Assembly: GCA_017403155.1 (NCBI GenBank)
Contig: JAFQOP010000005.1
Coordinates: 1-64,000, forward strand
DNA length: 64,000 nucleotides
Direction of reading: 5' to 3'
Origin: Clostridia bacterium
Lineage (GTDB): Bacteria; Bacillota; Clostridia; Oscillospirales; CAG-272
The notes under the pieces were generated by a model, which saw only the letters and a list, made by a program, of their open reading frames with translations, ran no database searches and had not been told where the DNA came from. Both the position numbers and the translations under genes were made by a program. Positions 23,658 through 33,700 of this stretch are shown here, piece by piece; the first letter of the stretch is position 1, and every line of letters begins with the position of its first letter.

Positions 23658-23987
23658 ATGAAGGTCAAGGAGCTTGCACAGATCAGCGACTTCGGAGCCA
23701 TCACCCTCCCCGAGGGCGACAGAGATATCGAGGGTGTTTACATCGGTGACCTCTTGAGCTGGGTTATGGGACGGGCAAGGGCGGACGACGCCTGGATAAC
23801 GATAATGTCCAACGTCAACGTTATTGCGGTTGCCTCCCTCTCCGACGTTTCATGCGTTATTTTTGCCGAGGGTGTTATGCCCGAGGACAGCATTGTCGAA
23901 ACGGCGACGAAGAAGGGCATCAACCTTATCTCCACCTCCCTCTCGGCATACGGTACGGCAGTAAGACTGTCCGAAATTCTGAAATGA
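23658..23987 (+). CDS. DRTGG domain protein (second copy)
   Basis: This 109-residue protein has the same fold as 21602-21958: GDRDIEGVYIGDLLSWVMGRARADDAWITIM, NVNVIAVASLSDVSCVIFAEG and ETATKKGINLISTSLSAYGTAVRLSEIL. It lies three bases after the sensory hydrogenase and overlaps the PHP gene by four bases. The function is probably ligand binding in the signalling set. Confidence 0.82.
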   Translation: MKVKELAQISDFGAITLPEGDRDIEGVYIGDLLSWVMGRARADDAWITIMSNVNVIAVASLSDVSCVIFAEGVMPEDSIVETATKKGINLISTSLSAYGTAVRLSEILK

Positions 23988-24709
23988 ACCGATACTACTA
24001 CGATCTGCATATTCACTCTACCCTATCTCCCTGCGCCGATGACGACAACACCCCGAACAACATCGCGGGTATGGCAAAGCTGTCGGGGCTGGACATAGTG
24101 GCACTGACCGACCACAACTCTACAAAAAACTGCCCTGCCTTTTTTGAGGCGGCGGAGCGCTACGGTCTCATCCCGATTGCGGGAATGGAGCTGACAACCT
24201 CGGAGGATATACATATGGTATGCCTCTTCTCTACGCTCGAGGACGCAATGCGCTTTGGCGAGGAGGTTTCACGTCGGCTGATCAAGGTTAAAAACCGACC
24301 CGAGATCTTCGGCGAGCAGCTGATACTCGACGGCGAGGACAACGTCATAGGAAAAGAGGAGATGCTCCTCTCTGTGGCAACGGATATCTCGGTCGAGGCG
24401 CTGCCCGAGCTTGTCGGTAGCTTTGGCGGAATATGCTATCCCGCACATATTGACCGAGATGCCAACGGTATCATTGCCGTGCTCGGCACCCTTCCGGACT
24501 CTCCCGTGTTCAACACCGTGGAGCTGCGTGACCGCGAGAAAATCGACGAGTACACAGAGCGCTACGGACTCTCAGACAAGAGGATAGTAATCGACTCCGA
24601 CGCGCACTGTCTTACGGATATGCGTGACGGAGAGTGCTACTTCGAGCTTGAGTCACCGAGGGAGGACCCGAGGGCGGTCGTAGCGGAGCTGATTAATATT
24701 CTGAGGTGA
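23984..24709 (+). CDS. PHP domain metal-dependent phosphoesterase
   Basis: This 241-residue PHP-domain protein starts YYYDLHIHSTLSPCADDD (metal ligands H-x-H) and continues with GLDIVALTDHNSTKN, GMELTTSEDIHMVC, CYPAHIDRD and VIDSDAHC, giving the full set of PHP metal sites. The family covers phosphatases acting on nucleotides and sugar phosphates; its natural substrate here is unknown. PHP proteins recur with sensory hydrogenases, so a phosphatase opposing the HATPase-type kinases is an attractive inference. ATG 23984 overlaps the DRTGG stop. Confidence 0.87.
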   Translation: MNRYYYDLHIHSTLSPCADDDNTPNNIAGMAKLSGLDIVALTDHNSTKNCPAFFEAAERYGLIPIAGMELTTSEDIHMVCLFSTLEDAMRFGEEVSRRLIKVKNRPEIFGEQLILDGEDNVIGKEEMLLSVATDISVEALPELVGSFGGICYPAHIDRDANGIIAVLGTLPDSPVFNTVELRDREKIDEYTERYGLSDKRIVIDSDAHCLTDMRDGECYFELESPREDPRAVVAELINILR

Positions 24710-24714
24710 CGAAT

Positions 24715-25263
24715 ATGAAGGAGCTATCTCTCAACGTGCTCGATATAACCGAAAACTCGGTTAAGGCGGGCGCGACGCTCACCGAAATCAGCATTACCGA
24801 AACGGATACCGAGCTCATTATATCTATTAAGGATAATGGCTGCGGTATGAGCGAGGAGATTCTGATGTCGGTTACAGATCCGTTTTATACAACGAGGACG
24901 ACGCGACGCGTCGGTCTCGGCATTCCGCTGTTCAAGCTGGCGGCGGAGATGACGGGCGGCAGGCTCGAAATCAAATCAAGGACGAAGGACATGGACCCCG
25001 AGGGTCACGGCACCGCCGTCACAGCTTATTTCTTCAAGAATCACATTGACTTTACGCCGCTCGGCGATATTGTCAGCACTCTCACAACTCTTATCAGAGG
25101 GCACGCTGAGGTCGACTTTCTCTTTACTCACGAAAAGGACGGACGGTGCGTTACACTCGACACCCGCGAGCTTCGCGCGATGCTCGAGGACGTCCCACTC
25201 GACACCTATGAGGTGATAAAGTGGATAGAGGGCTATCTTGAAGAACAGTACGATAATCTTTAA
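24715..25263 (+). CDS. GHKL ATPase/histidine-kinase-like protein (second copy)
   Basis: The 182-residue protein has a C-terminal histidine-kinase-type ATPase fold without receiver or sensor: LNVLDITENSVKAGATLTEISI (N box), SIKDNGCGMSEE (G1), TDPFYTTRTTRRVGLGIPLFKLAAEMTGG (F and G2 boxes) and HGTAVTAYF (G3), plus a roughly 70-residue tail. No phosphoacceptor His domain is visible, so it may act as a soluble kinase. ATG 24715 (GAGG eight bases upstream) is preferred over GTG 24706, which overlaps the PHP stop. It resembles the ATP-binding proteins seen in other clostridial hydrogenase operons. Confidence 0.82.
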   Translation: MKELSLNVLDITENSVKAGATLTEISITETDTELIISIKDNGCGMSEEILMSVTDPFYTTRTTRRVGLGIPLFKLAAEMTGGRLEIKSRTKDMDPEGHGTAVTAYFFKNHIDFTPLGDIVSTLTTLIRGHAEVDFLFTHEKDGRCVTLDTRELRAMLEDVPLDTYEVIKWIEGYLEEQYDNL

Positions 25264-25302
25264 AAAATTAAATATAAGGTTTTCAAGGAAAGGAAGTACA
25301 CA

Positions 25303-25668
25303 ATGAAATCTTTGGCTGAATTACAGGCAATCAAAGACAAAATGAAGAGCAAGGTAGTTCTTCGCGAGGGCACGAACGAGATTCGCGTCGTTGTTGGAAT
25401 GGCTACCTGCGGCATCGCAGCAGGTGCGCGCCCCGTCCTCAATGCATTCGTTGAGGCTGTTAACGAGGCAGGTCTTGCAGGTGAGGTTACCGTATCCCAG
25501 ACCGGATGCATCGGTATCTGCCAGTACGAGCCCGTCGTTGAGGTCTTTGAGGCAGGCAACAAGAAGACGACCTACGTAAAAATGACCCCCGAAAAGGCAA
25601 AGACGGTTGTCGAAAAACATCTCAAGGGCGGTAAGGTGGTAGCTGAGTTTACCATCGAGTCCAAGTAA
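25303..25668 (+). CDS. hndB: Hydrogenase subunit B, thioredoxin-like [2Fe-2S] protein
   Basis: This 121-residue [2Fe-2S] ferredoxin-like subunit of the HndB family has ligand cysteines in GMATCGIAAGA and VSQTGCIGICQYEP. It is a small electron-transfer component of HndABCD-type hydrogenases. The gene has its own ribosome site after a 39-base gap and leads the set of catalytic subunits. Confidence 0.9.
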   Translation: MKSLAELQAIKDKMKSKVVLREGTNEIRVVVGMATCGIAAGARPVLNAFVEAVNEAGLAGEVTVSQTGCIGICQYEPVVEVFEAGNKKTTYVKMTPEKAKTVVEKHLKGGKVVAEFTIESK

Positions 25669-25688
25669 GACGAGGGAGGTATAAAGTA

Positions 25689-27512
25689 ATGATTCGTGCT
25701 CATGTTCTCGTATGTGGCGGTACCGGATGTACCTCCTCGGGAAGTAACGGTATTCAGGAGGCCTTCAAGTCCAATATCGACGCATTCGGTCTTGCCGACG
25801 AGGTTAAGCTCGTTCAGACGGGCTGCTTCGGTCTTTGCGCACTCGGCCCCGTCGTTATCGTTTATCCCGACGGCACCTTCTACAGCCGCGTAACTCCCGA
25901 CGACGTTAAGGAAATCGTTGAGGAGCATCTTCTCAAGGGACGTGTTGTTGACCGTCTCGTTTACAGCGACACAGGCAGCGAGACCGACGACAAGGTAAAG
26001 GAAATCGTTTCTCTCGGAGAGACCTCCTTCTACAAGTCTCAGAACCGTGTTGTTCTCCGTAACTGCGGTGTTATTGACCCCGAGCAGATTGACGAGTATA
26101 TCGCAATGGACGGCTATGCCGCACTCGGTAAGGTTCTCACCGAAATGACTCCCGAGGACGTTATCAAGGTTGTTACCGATTCGGGTCTTCGCGGAAGAGG
26201 AGGCGGAGGCTTCCCCACCGGCCGTAAGTGGGCGCTCTGCGCACCCAACAAGGCACCCCAGAAGTACGTTGTATGTAATGCGGACGAGGGCGACCCCGGA
26301 GCATTCATGGACCGTTCTATCCTCGAGGGTGACCCCCACTCTCTTATTGAGGCAATGATAATCTGCGGCTACGCAGTTGGCGCAACCAAGGGTTACGTTT
26401 ACGTTCGTGCTGAGTATCCCATCGCCGTTAACCGTCTGCAGATCGCTATCGATCAGGCTAAGGAATACGGACTTCTCGGCAAGAACATCTTTGATTCGGG
26501 CTTTGACTTTGATCTCGAGATCAGACTCGGCGCGGGCGCGTTCGTCTGCGGTGAGGAGACCGCTCTTATGACCTCTATCGAGGGTAACCGCGGTGAGCCC
26601 AGACCCCGTCCTCCCTACCCTGCTGTCAAGGGTCTTTACAACTCTCCCACGGTTGAGAACAACGTTGAGACCTTTGCAAACATTCCCCAGATCATCCTCA
26701 AGGGTGCTGACTGGTTTACATCTATGGGTACAGAGAGATCCAAGGGTACCAAGGTATTCGCACTCGGCGGTAAGATCGAGCACACCGGTCTTGTTGAGAT
26801 CCCCATGGGTACCACTCTTCGCCACATCATTTATGACATCGGCGGCGGTATTCCCAACGGCAAGAAGTTCAAGGCTGCACAGACGGGCGGTCCCTCCGGA
26901 GGTTGTATCCCCGCAAGCCTTATCGACACCGAGGTTGACTACGATAACCTCACTGCTATCGGCTGTATGATGGGCTCGGGCGGTCTTATCGTTATGGACG
27001 AGGACACCTGTATGGTCGATATGGCTAAATTCTTCCTCGACTTCACCGTTGATGAGTCCTGCGGTAAGTGTACTCCCTGCCGCGTAGGTACCAAGAGACT
27101 TCTCGAGCTCCTTGACAAGATTACCGAGGGCAAGGGCACTCTCGAGGATATCGACAAGCTCGAAGAGCTTTGTAACTACATAAAGGCCAACTCCCTTTGC
27201 GGTCTCGGTCAGACTGCTCCCAACCCCGTTCTTGCTACTCTCAAGTTCTTCAGAGAAGAGTACATTGCTCACGTTGTTGACAAGAAGTGCCCTGCCGGTG
27301 TATGTAAGAGCCTTCTTTCATTCGAGGTCGACAAGGACAAGTGTATCGGCTGCGGCAAGTGCGCTAAGAACTGCCCCGTTGATGCAATCACAAGAACCGA
27401 CTACGTTGCTCCCGGTCACAAGCTCGCATCCTTTGCTATCGATACCTCCAAGTGTATCAAGTGCGGTGCTTGTATCGCAGGCTGTAAGTTCGGTGCTATA
27501 TCGAAGAAGTAA
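25689..27512 (+). CDS. hndC: Hydrogenase subunit C, NuoF-like NAD(P)H/FMN subunit
   Basis: The 607 residues hold an N-terminal thioredoxin-like [2Fe-2S] domain (CGGTGCTSSG...CFGLCALGP), then the NuoF-type flavoprotein core with the glycine-rich NADH/FMN site GLRGRGGGGFPTGRKW and CNADEGDPGAFMDR, then a SLBB region, the [4Fe-4S] motif SCGKCTPCRVGT, and two C-terminal ferredoxin clusters (CIGCGKCAKNC and CIKCGACIAGC). This is the subunit that would carry flavin-based electron bifurcation between NAD(P)H and ferredoxin in the hydrogenase complex. It is full length. Confidence 0.94.
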   Translation: MIRAHVLVCGGTGCTSSGSNGIQEAFKSNIDAFGLADEVKLVQTGCFGLCALGPVVIVYPDGTFYSRVTPDDVKEIVEEHLLKGRVVDRLVYSDTGSETDDKVKEIVSLGETSFYKSQNRVVLRNCGVIDPEQIDEYIAMDGYAALGKVLTEMTPEDVIKVVTDSGLRGRGGGGFPTGRKWALCAPNKAPQKYVVCNADEGDPGAFMDRSILEGDPHSLIEAMIICGYAVGATKGYVYVRAEYPIAVNRLQIAIDQAKEYGLLGKNIFDSGFDFDLEIRLGAGAFVCGEETALMTSIEGNRGEPRPRPPYPAVKGLYNSPTVENNVETFANIPQIILKGADWFTSMGTERSKGTKVFALGGKIEHTGLVEIPMGTTLRHIIYDIGGGIPNGKKFKAAQTGGPSGGCIPASLIDTEVDYDNLTAIGCMMGSGGLIVMDEDTCMVDMAKFFLDFTVDESCGKCTPCRVGTKRLLELLDKITEGKGTLEDIDKLEELCNYIKANSLCGLGQTAPNPVLATLKFFREEYIAHVVDKKCPAGVCKSLLSFEVDKDKCIGCGKCAKNCPVDAITRTDYVAPGHKLASFAIDTSKCIKCGACIAGCKFGAISKK

Positions 27513-27530
27513 TGAAAGGAGTACGCTGAA

Positions 27531-29285
27531 ATGGAAATGCTTAATGTTAAGGTTAACGGTATCGCTGTTAGCGTACCCAAGGGCGCCACTATTCTCGAGG
27601 CTGCCCGCGCAGCAGGCGTGGAAATCCCCACCCTCTGCTATATGAAGGAGAAGAACGAGATCGGCGCTTGCCGTATCTGCGTTGTTGAGGCAACCGGTGC
27701 CAGAGGTCTTGTTACCGCCTGCGTATTCCCCGTTGCTGAGGGTATGGAGATCCAGACCAACACTCCCAAGGTAAGACAGGCTCGCAAGACAACACTCGAG
27801 CTTATCCTCTCCACCCACGATATGAGCTGCCTTTCCTGCTCTCGCTCTACCAACTGCGAGCTTCAGAAGCTCTGCCTTGAGTACGGCGTAGACCAGAATG
27901 CATTCGGCGGCTTCAAGCCCACCTACGAGCTTGACTACTCTACCCCCCACCTCGTAAGAGATAACAACAAGTGTATTCTCTGCCGTCGCTGTGTTGCAGT
28001 TTGTGACGAGCAGATAGTTTCGGTAATCGGTGCCAACAACCGCGGTATCGACACCTGCATCGGTCAGGCATTCAACATGCCTCTCGGTGACACGCCCTGT
28101 ATCTCCTGCGGTCAGTGTACCGCAGTTTGTCCCACCGGCGCACTCGTTGAGCGCGACGATACCGACAAGGTTTGGGAGGCTCTTGCAGATCCCAAGAAGC
28201 ACGTTGTAGTTCAGACCGCTCCCTCTATCAGAGCGACTCTCGGCGAGTGCTTCGATATGCCTATCGGCACCAACGTTGAGGGCAAGATGGTTGCAGCTCT
28301 TCGCCGTCTCGGCTTCGAGAAGGTATTCGACACCAACACCGCTGCTGACTTCACCATCGTTGAGGAGGCTACCGAGCTTCTTGAGCGTGTAAAGTGTGGC
28401 GGCACTCTTCCTATGATTACCTCCTGCTCCCCCGGATGGGTTAAGTTCTGCGAGTTCTACTACCCTGAGCTTATCTCTCACCTCTCCTCCTGCAAGTCTC
28501 CCCAGCAGATGGGCGGCGCGCTTATCAAGACCTACTGGGCAGAGAAGATGGGCATCGATCCCCACGATATCTTCGTAGTATCCATCATGCCCTGTACTGC
28601 AAAGAAGTTTGAGGTGCAGAGAGAGGATATGAGCGCAGCAGGCGACAACATTCCCGACGTTGACGTTGCACTCACCACCCGTGAGCTTGCCAGAATGATC
28701 GGCCGTGCAGGCATCAAGTTCACCTCCCTTCCCGACGAGGAGTTTGACAATCCTCTCGGCATCGACACCGGCGCTGCAGTTATCTTCGGTGCTACGGGCG
28801 GCGTTATGGAGGCGGCTCTCAGAACTGCCAACGACGTTCTCACCGGCAAGGACAACACCGAGCTTGAGTTCCACGAGGTCAGAGGCACCGAGGGTCTCAA
28901 GGAGGCTACCTACAACATCGCAGGTATGGAAATCAAGGTTGCTGTTGCTTCGGGCGCGGCAAACGCAAAGAAGGTTATGGAGAAGATCGCTTCGGGCGAG
29001 GCAGACTGGACCTTCGTTGAGATCATGGGTTGCCCCGGCGGCTGTGTAAACGGCGGCGGTCAGCCTATCCAGCCCCAGCACGTACGTGACACCGTTGACC
29101 TCAAGGCTGTAAGAGCTAAGGCTCTTTACGACCAGGATGCGGGCATGGCGATGAGAAAGTCTCATCAGAACCCCGTTATCAAGGAGGTTTACGACAACTA
29201 CTTCGGTGGCGGATACGGTTGCCACAAGGCACACCACACTCTCCACACGAGCTACGTGGCTCGCAAGAGATACGACAAGATCTAA
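27531..29285 (+). CDS. hndD: Catalytic [FeFe]-hydrogenase subunit
   Basis: The 584 residues hold an N-terminal [2Fe-2S] domain (CYMKEKNEIGACRIC), a His-Cys3 [4Fe-4S] site (HDMSCLSCSRSTNC), two [4Fe-4S] clusters (CILCRRCVAVC and CISCGQCTAVC), the H-cluster domain, and a C-terminal small-subunit-like tail (YGCHKAHHTLHTSYVARKRYD). H-cluster motifs are TSCSPGW (C299, S300), IMPCTAKKFE and MGCPGGCVNGGGQP. C299 is the proton-relay cysteine. Position 300, usually a cluster-ligating Cys, is Ser; I believe this occurs in other multimeric enzymes but cannot check. The role is H2 evolution or uptake. The maturases HydEFG are not in the window. Confidence 0.94.
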   Translation: MEMLNVKVNGIAVSVPKGATILEAARAAGVEIPTLCYMKEKNEIGACRICVVEATGARGLVTACVFPVAEGMEIQTNTPKVRQARKTTLELILSTHDMSCLSCSRSTNCELQKLCLEYGVDQNAFGGFKPTYELDYSTPHLVRDNNKCILCRRCVAVCDEQIVSVIGANNRGIDTCIGQAFNMPLGDTPCISCGQCTAVCPTGALVERDDTDKVWEALADPKKHVVVQTAPSIRATLGECFDMPIGTNVEGKMVAALRRLGFEKVFDTNTAADFTIVEEATELLERVKCGGTLPMITSCSPGWVKFCEFYYPELISHLSSCKSPQQMGGALIKTYWAEKMGIDPHDIFVVSIMPCTAKKFEVQREDMSAAGDNIPDVDVALTTRELARMIGRAGIKFTSLPDEEFDNPLGIDTGAAVIFGATGGVMEAALRTANDVLTGKDNTELEFHEVRGTEGLKEATYNIAGMEIKVAVASGAANAKKVMEKIASGEADWTFVEIMGCPGGCVNGGGQPIQPQHVRDTVDLKAVRAKALYDQDAGMAMRKSHQNPVIKEVYDNYFGGGYGCHKAHHTLHTSYVARKRYDKI

Positions 29286-29297
29286 ATAAAGATTTAT

Positions 29298-29332
29298 CCC
29301 CGTTGCGGAAATTCCGCAACGGGGATTTTTTT
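29298..29332. terminator. Bidirectional terminator (hydrogenase operon / GH29)
   Basis: An 11-bp GC-rich stem (29298-29308 with 29314-29324, loop AAATT) is followed by T7. The GH29 stop codon on minus begins within its T-run. Confidence 0.9.
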
Positions 29333-30557
29333 AACAAAGCGAAATTCGTTTTATCGAAAAGCTTGAGTCAACCGAGTCGACAACCTTAATCTCAACGCCC
29401 CAAGGTGCGAGACCGTATATTGGTATTATTGCCTTATGCCCTATTATACCGCCGCGGTAAAACAGCTTTTTGGGACTGTATGAGCGCGGATACAAATATA
29501 TCTCAAACTCTCGAATTTTGTCTCCGTCTGATATGTCCTCCTCGATTATCAGATAGTTAATATTGCTTTGATTATCAAGATCTGAAATGCAATACGCGCC
29601 CTCCTTGTTTTTGGGATTAGCGACGGATAAAAACGGCTCTGCCAATCTTTCCCTTACCAAGTTACCAAATTCAACGAAACGCTTCGCATCGGCAGTCGGA
29701 AGGAGCCCTTCCCTATTGGGTGTTATATTCAGAAGCATATTAGCGCTTCTTCCTACAGATACGAGGTAAATTCCAAAAAGCTCCTCTGCGGATTTAAGTG
29801 TTTGCTCGTCAAAATCGGAATAAAACCAGTTTCTCTTTCTTATTCTGAGATCGCACTCACAGGGGAGAAATACGTCCTCGGGAAGCGCTTCTTCAATATC
29901 AGTATCTATTGAAAGCTTAACCCTTCTTGAGGTAAGAGAATCGTTGATTGAGGCAAAGCCCTCCTCGTTTCCAACCCATCGAGTATCGGGGTCCCACATT
30001 CCAAATATCAGAATATCGGGTTGTAGAGACCTTATAGTTTTAATTATTCGAACCTTGTCAAACTCATGCCCCTGAGAGCCGCACCCGTCAAACCACAGAT
30101 AATCGATTTTTCCGTAACCTGTGAGCAGCTCGGAAATCTGATTGATGAAATAATCGTTATATTCCTCGGTGGTCCTATCAATGCTGCCGAACTCCGCGGG
30201 TGAATAGTACAGACCTGTTTTTATGCCGTATTTACGGCAGGAATCCACGAACTCCCGAACTACGTCGCCCTCACCGTTTTTCCACGGTGTATTCTTCACC
30301 GAATATTCTGTATATTTTGACGGCCAGTTTGCGAATCCGTCGTGATGCTTGGTAACGAGGATGGCGTATTTTCCTCCGCCATCCTTTACCGTCTTTATCC
30401 ACTGGTCTGTATCTAGCTTATACGGATTAAACCGTTCTGCCGGCATAGGCTTCATATCCCATTCAACGTGCCCTTCGTAAAAGGTTCGTATTCCGAAATG
30501 GAAGAAAACGCCCAATTCCCAATCCAAAAACTCAAGTTGTTTCTGTTTTATTATCAT
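29331..30557 (-). CDS. Alpha-L-fucosidase, glycoside hydrolase family 29
   Basis: This 408-residue GH29 enzyme has the TIM-barrel signature: LGVFFHFGIRTFYEG near residues 15-29, GGGKYAILVTKHHDGFANWPSKYTEYSV, GLYYSP, and IDYLWFDGCG with the nucleophile D157. A beta-sandwich tail follows. No signal peptide is seen, so it is cytoplasmic and would release fucose from imported oligosaccharides. ATG 30557 (GGAGAT just upstream) is preferred over the in-frame ATG 30569. It is the last gene of the GH95-small peptide-GH29 operon. Confidence 0.9.
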   Translation of the reverse strand: MIIKQKQLEFLDWELGVFFHFGIRTFYEGHVEWDMKPMPAERFNPYKLDTDQWIKTVKDGGGKYAILVTKHHDGFANWPSKYTEYSVKNTPWKNGEGDVVREFVDSCRKYGIKTGLYYSPAEFGSIDRTTEEYNDYFINQISELLTGYGKIDYLWFDGCGSQGHEFDKVRIIKTIRSLQPDILIFGMWDPDTRWVGNEEGFASINDSLTSRRVKLSIDTDIEEALPEDVFLPCECDLRIRKRNWFYSDFDEQTLKSAEELFGIYLVSVGRSANMLLNITPNREGLLPTADAKRFVEFGNLVRERLAEPFLSVANPKNKEGAYCISDLDNQSNINYLIIEEDISDGDKIREFEIYLYPRSYSPKKLFYRGGIIGHKAIIPIYGLAPWGVEIKVVDSVDSSFSIKRISLC

Positions 30558-30612
30558 ATTTATCTCCATGTGCGTTGCTGTAAAGGTGCTTATCTGTTGG
30601 TTTCGACCGTAT

Positions 30613-30738
30613 CTATATCATTTCCCATTTAAGTGGCTGAATCGGCAGCTCCTCGGGCACGTCTACAGGAGACGTTGTAATGATATCCTCGGTTTCTAAA
30701 TAGATTATTTCTATTTTGGGTTCAATATAAGTTATCAT
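30613..30738 (-). CDS. Tiny peptide (41 aa) inside fucosidase operon, EDIITTS family
   Basis: I do not recognise a named family. The peptide starts MITYIEPKIEIIYLETED and continues IITTSPVDVPEELP, ending KWEMI. AGGAG (30746-30750) lies seven bases upstream. The gene begins 14 bases after the GH95 stop and ends 55 bases before GH29. Residues 4-23 align without gaps to residues 6-25 of the peptide at 51546-51677 (shared Y..P..E[IV][IV]......D[IV]I.TS), so the two are relatives. It has no cysteine, signal peptide or membrane segment. A precursor peptide with an N-terminal leader and a proline-rich tail, or a small regulatory protein, is possible. Confidence 0.7.
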   Translation of the reverse strand: MITYIEPKIEIIYLETEDIITTSPVDVPEELPIQPLKWEMI

Positions 30739-30752
30739 AATAAAGCTCCTTG

Positions 30753-33700
30753 CTATAATACTTCCTTGTAAAGGCGTGCCTGCTCATAATAATTGTATAT
30801 TGAGGAAATAAGCTCTTGCATTTCGAGGGTGGGGTTGTTTGCATTAGCAAGATAGCAATAGCTCATAACGCAATAGCTAATCTCCCATTCACCTATGGAA
30901 TAAGTGTTCATATCAGCATACTCAACAGCTGTAAATCCGTCGATTTCCACGTAGTAATAATCTGCGCAAGAAATAAATCCTCCGGGGATTTCTGCGCTAG
31001 GGTCAACCTTAAAATAATGCTTCACACGCACATAGGAATCGAGAACAACGCTCATACCGTAATACTCTATTCCTTCCGGCAGCTCACCCGAAACTGTTGG
31101 TTCATACTCAGAAAAATCTACCGTTATATCAATCTCATCAAGCCCCTCGTTTGCAAGATCGTCGGTATATCTGCCCGTGTAAATCTGAGAGTATCCGCCG
31201 AAATCAAGCATAGCCTTAATCAGGGGGGCGCACCTTTCATATTCTTCGTTCGTATCAACGTTGTTAAGAACATGCTCAGCGTAAGCCCTTACGCTATATT
31301 CAACTGCCTCGCTCTCCTCTCCGTCGGAAAGGACAAGCTTCGTCTCAACCGCAGACGTCATCTCGGTAACGAAAAGAGGACAAACGAATAGATATGTGCC
31401 GTTATCGCACTTTATCGCATCCGTAAGCTTAACCTCCATGACGCGTCCGTTTAACGCGAAGGAAACGTATGCCTCCGTATCATCCAGATACGCATCGTCT
31501 ATGTGATAATAGAAGTAAAGAGAAATATTGTCATCAAGGCACACGGTTGCGGCGCGAACACCAAGCATCATCGTGCCGCAAAGCTTACAATCACCCAACG
31601 TTATTCCGTGGGAATGGTCGCAAGCAGAATTTAGCTCTGCAGTCATAATGGAAATAGCGACAGTATTTGACGGCTTATTCAGTGCATTGCCGATCGCATC
31701 CTCAAGCATACCCTCGATAATCTCCCTCTCCTGTGAATCTACCGCATCAAGATTAAAGGAGTTTACGTAATCTATTGCATCAACGAGCGCTTTCTTATCT
31801 GCAATTCCGTATATTTTCTCCTCGGTCTTAGCTGTACAGGTAATGTCAAAAATCGAGAGCCACTGCTTTGTGCTTGTATCCACACTGTCACCAGCGACGA
31901 AATAGAACTCTATCGCGTCTGCCTTCATACCCCCGAGGGAGAAGTAATAGTCGTAGTTTTTGGTAGTTATATCAATCAGCTCCGCCGGATTATCGGCTGA
32001 ATTCTTATCATATACGGTACTTACGCTTCCGTTGTAATGAAGCTTAACGTACGAAACGGCTGTTTTTTTGTCAAACATATTGACGACGAGGTCATAAAGC
32101 TCATACTTACCGTCAAGGGTAAACTTGACGTTCATATAGTTGTTCATCGCGCCGCTCGACGACCATCTCGTCTTCGTATCACCGTCAGAAATGTTCTTTA
32201 TCGGGTAAGAACCGTGGTCGGCAGAATCCGCCCTGCCGATAACCTCCGGTGTCAAGCCGAGAAGAACGTCGGTGACCTCCTTCTGCGCGCCTACTTCGGT
32301 ATATGGTGCGTCGGTACAGGTGATTTCCTTTATCGATATACCGCCGCTGTATGTGTTTGTAAGTGTCAGCCTGACTACCTCTGCCTCAAGAGCTCCCAGC
32401 TGAAGTGTGAACCTGTTATAAGAGCCGAGCTTTATCTCTGTGGTGTAGCCCGAATAACCGTCGCTCCACACGCCGTCCTTATACACCTGCAAAACAACGT
32501 CTGTCAACGAGCGAGAGGTCTCGGCATAGTTCTGGAATGCCGTTATCACAAGAGTGTCAAGGAAATACGTACCCTCGAGGTCAAGCTCAAAGACAACCTT
32601 CGTGTGCGAAGCATTTGATGCATAGCGGTTAGTGTTGCTGTTATCAATTCCGTCGGTTACCATTGAAATCGGGTACGAGGCATAATATGCGGCTCCCGTC
32701 GTCTCCTTAAAGAGCTTACCGAGGAAGATATTATTTGCCTCTGCTTCGGGAGAACGGGCATATACAAAACCGTCAATTTTATATTCTGCCGTCTCTACGT
32801 AGCCAACAGTTGCCGTAACCGCATACTCCTTTGTGCTATCATAGCCGTCATAGATAAGAACGCCGTACGACGAGTCTGCGACGAGGGTGGATACACCGTT
32901 ATCCACCTCATAAAGAGAAAATTTATCATACTCTCCCTCGGGATTCTCCTCGGGGAACAGAGTGATTTGCAATCTACTACCGTCAAAAACTACTGCCTCA
33001 CAGTCGGACAAGGTCAGCTCAATCGGCACCACGTAAGCAATAGCACCGCTATCACTTTGAGCTCCGCTATCCAGCTCCGATACAACCTTAAAGGTCATTC
33101 GCTTATTTTTTTCACCGTCCGAAAGGTTGTAGCTTATCGAGGTGTCTGTCGTTTCCGCAATTTTGGTATAGGTGGGCTCGTTCTCAACCGCCTTATATAT
33201 CGCATAGCTATCAGCACCTGCCGCCACGTTCCAGGAAATATCAAGGGTGTCTGCCGATGCCATTATTGCGGTAGCCGCGGTGGGCGCGGATACATTCTCC
33301 TTATCGTCAAAGCCTGAAACGATGTAGGTTTTCCCTGCCTCTGTGGCGAAGGCTATGATTCCACCGGAGATGCTCGATTCAACTACCGTTTTTCCCGTTT
33401 CGCCAACGGCATAAACGGTTGCCCCTGCAATACCGTCACACTTAACCCTGCATACACCGCCGCTGCCCGAGACGATATTAAGCGTCGTTAACGCGTTATT
33501 ATCCCATGCGGCACTGACTGTAAAGTTTCCTCTGGCAACCAGACCGTTGTACTGTCCGCTTGCCCACGCGGCAGGTATCGCCGCAAGGGGTTCAATATAT
33601 CCCTCGTGGCTCTGCAGAAGCATTTCGGCAACTCCTGCCGTGCCGCCGAAGTTTCCGTCTATCTGAAATCCGCTGTTTGTAAGACACCAAAGATTTGTTG

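Noticed and set aside
25572..29246. Very long open frames antisense to the hydrogenase genes (566 and 642 residues)
   Set aside because: They mirror hndC and hndD codon by codon, have no domain signal and arise from strong codon bias in the real genes.
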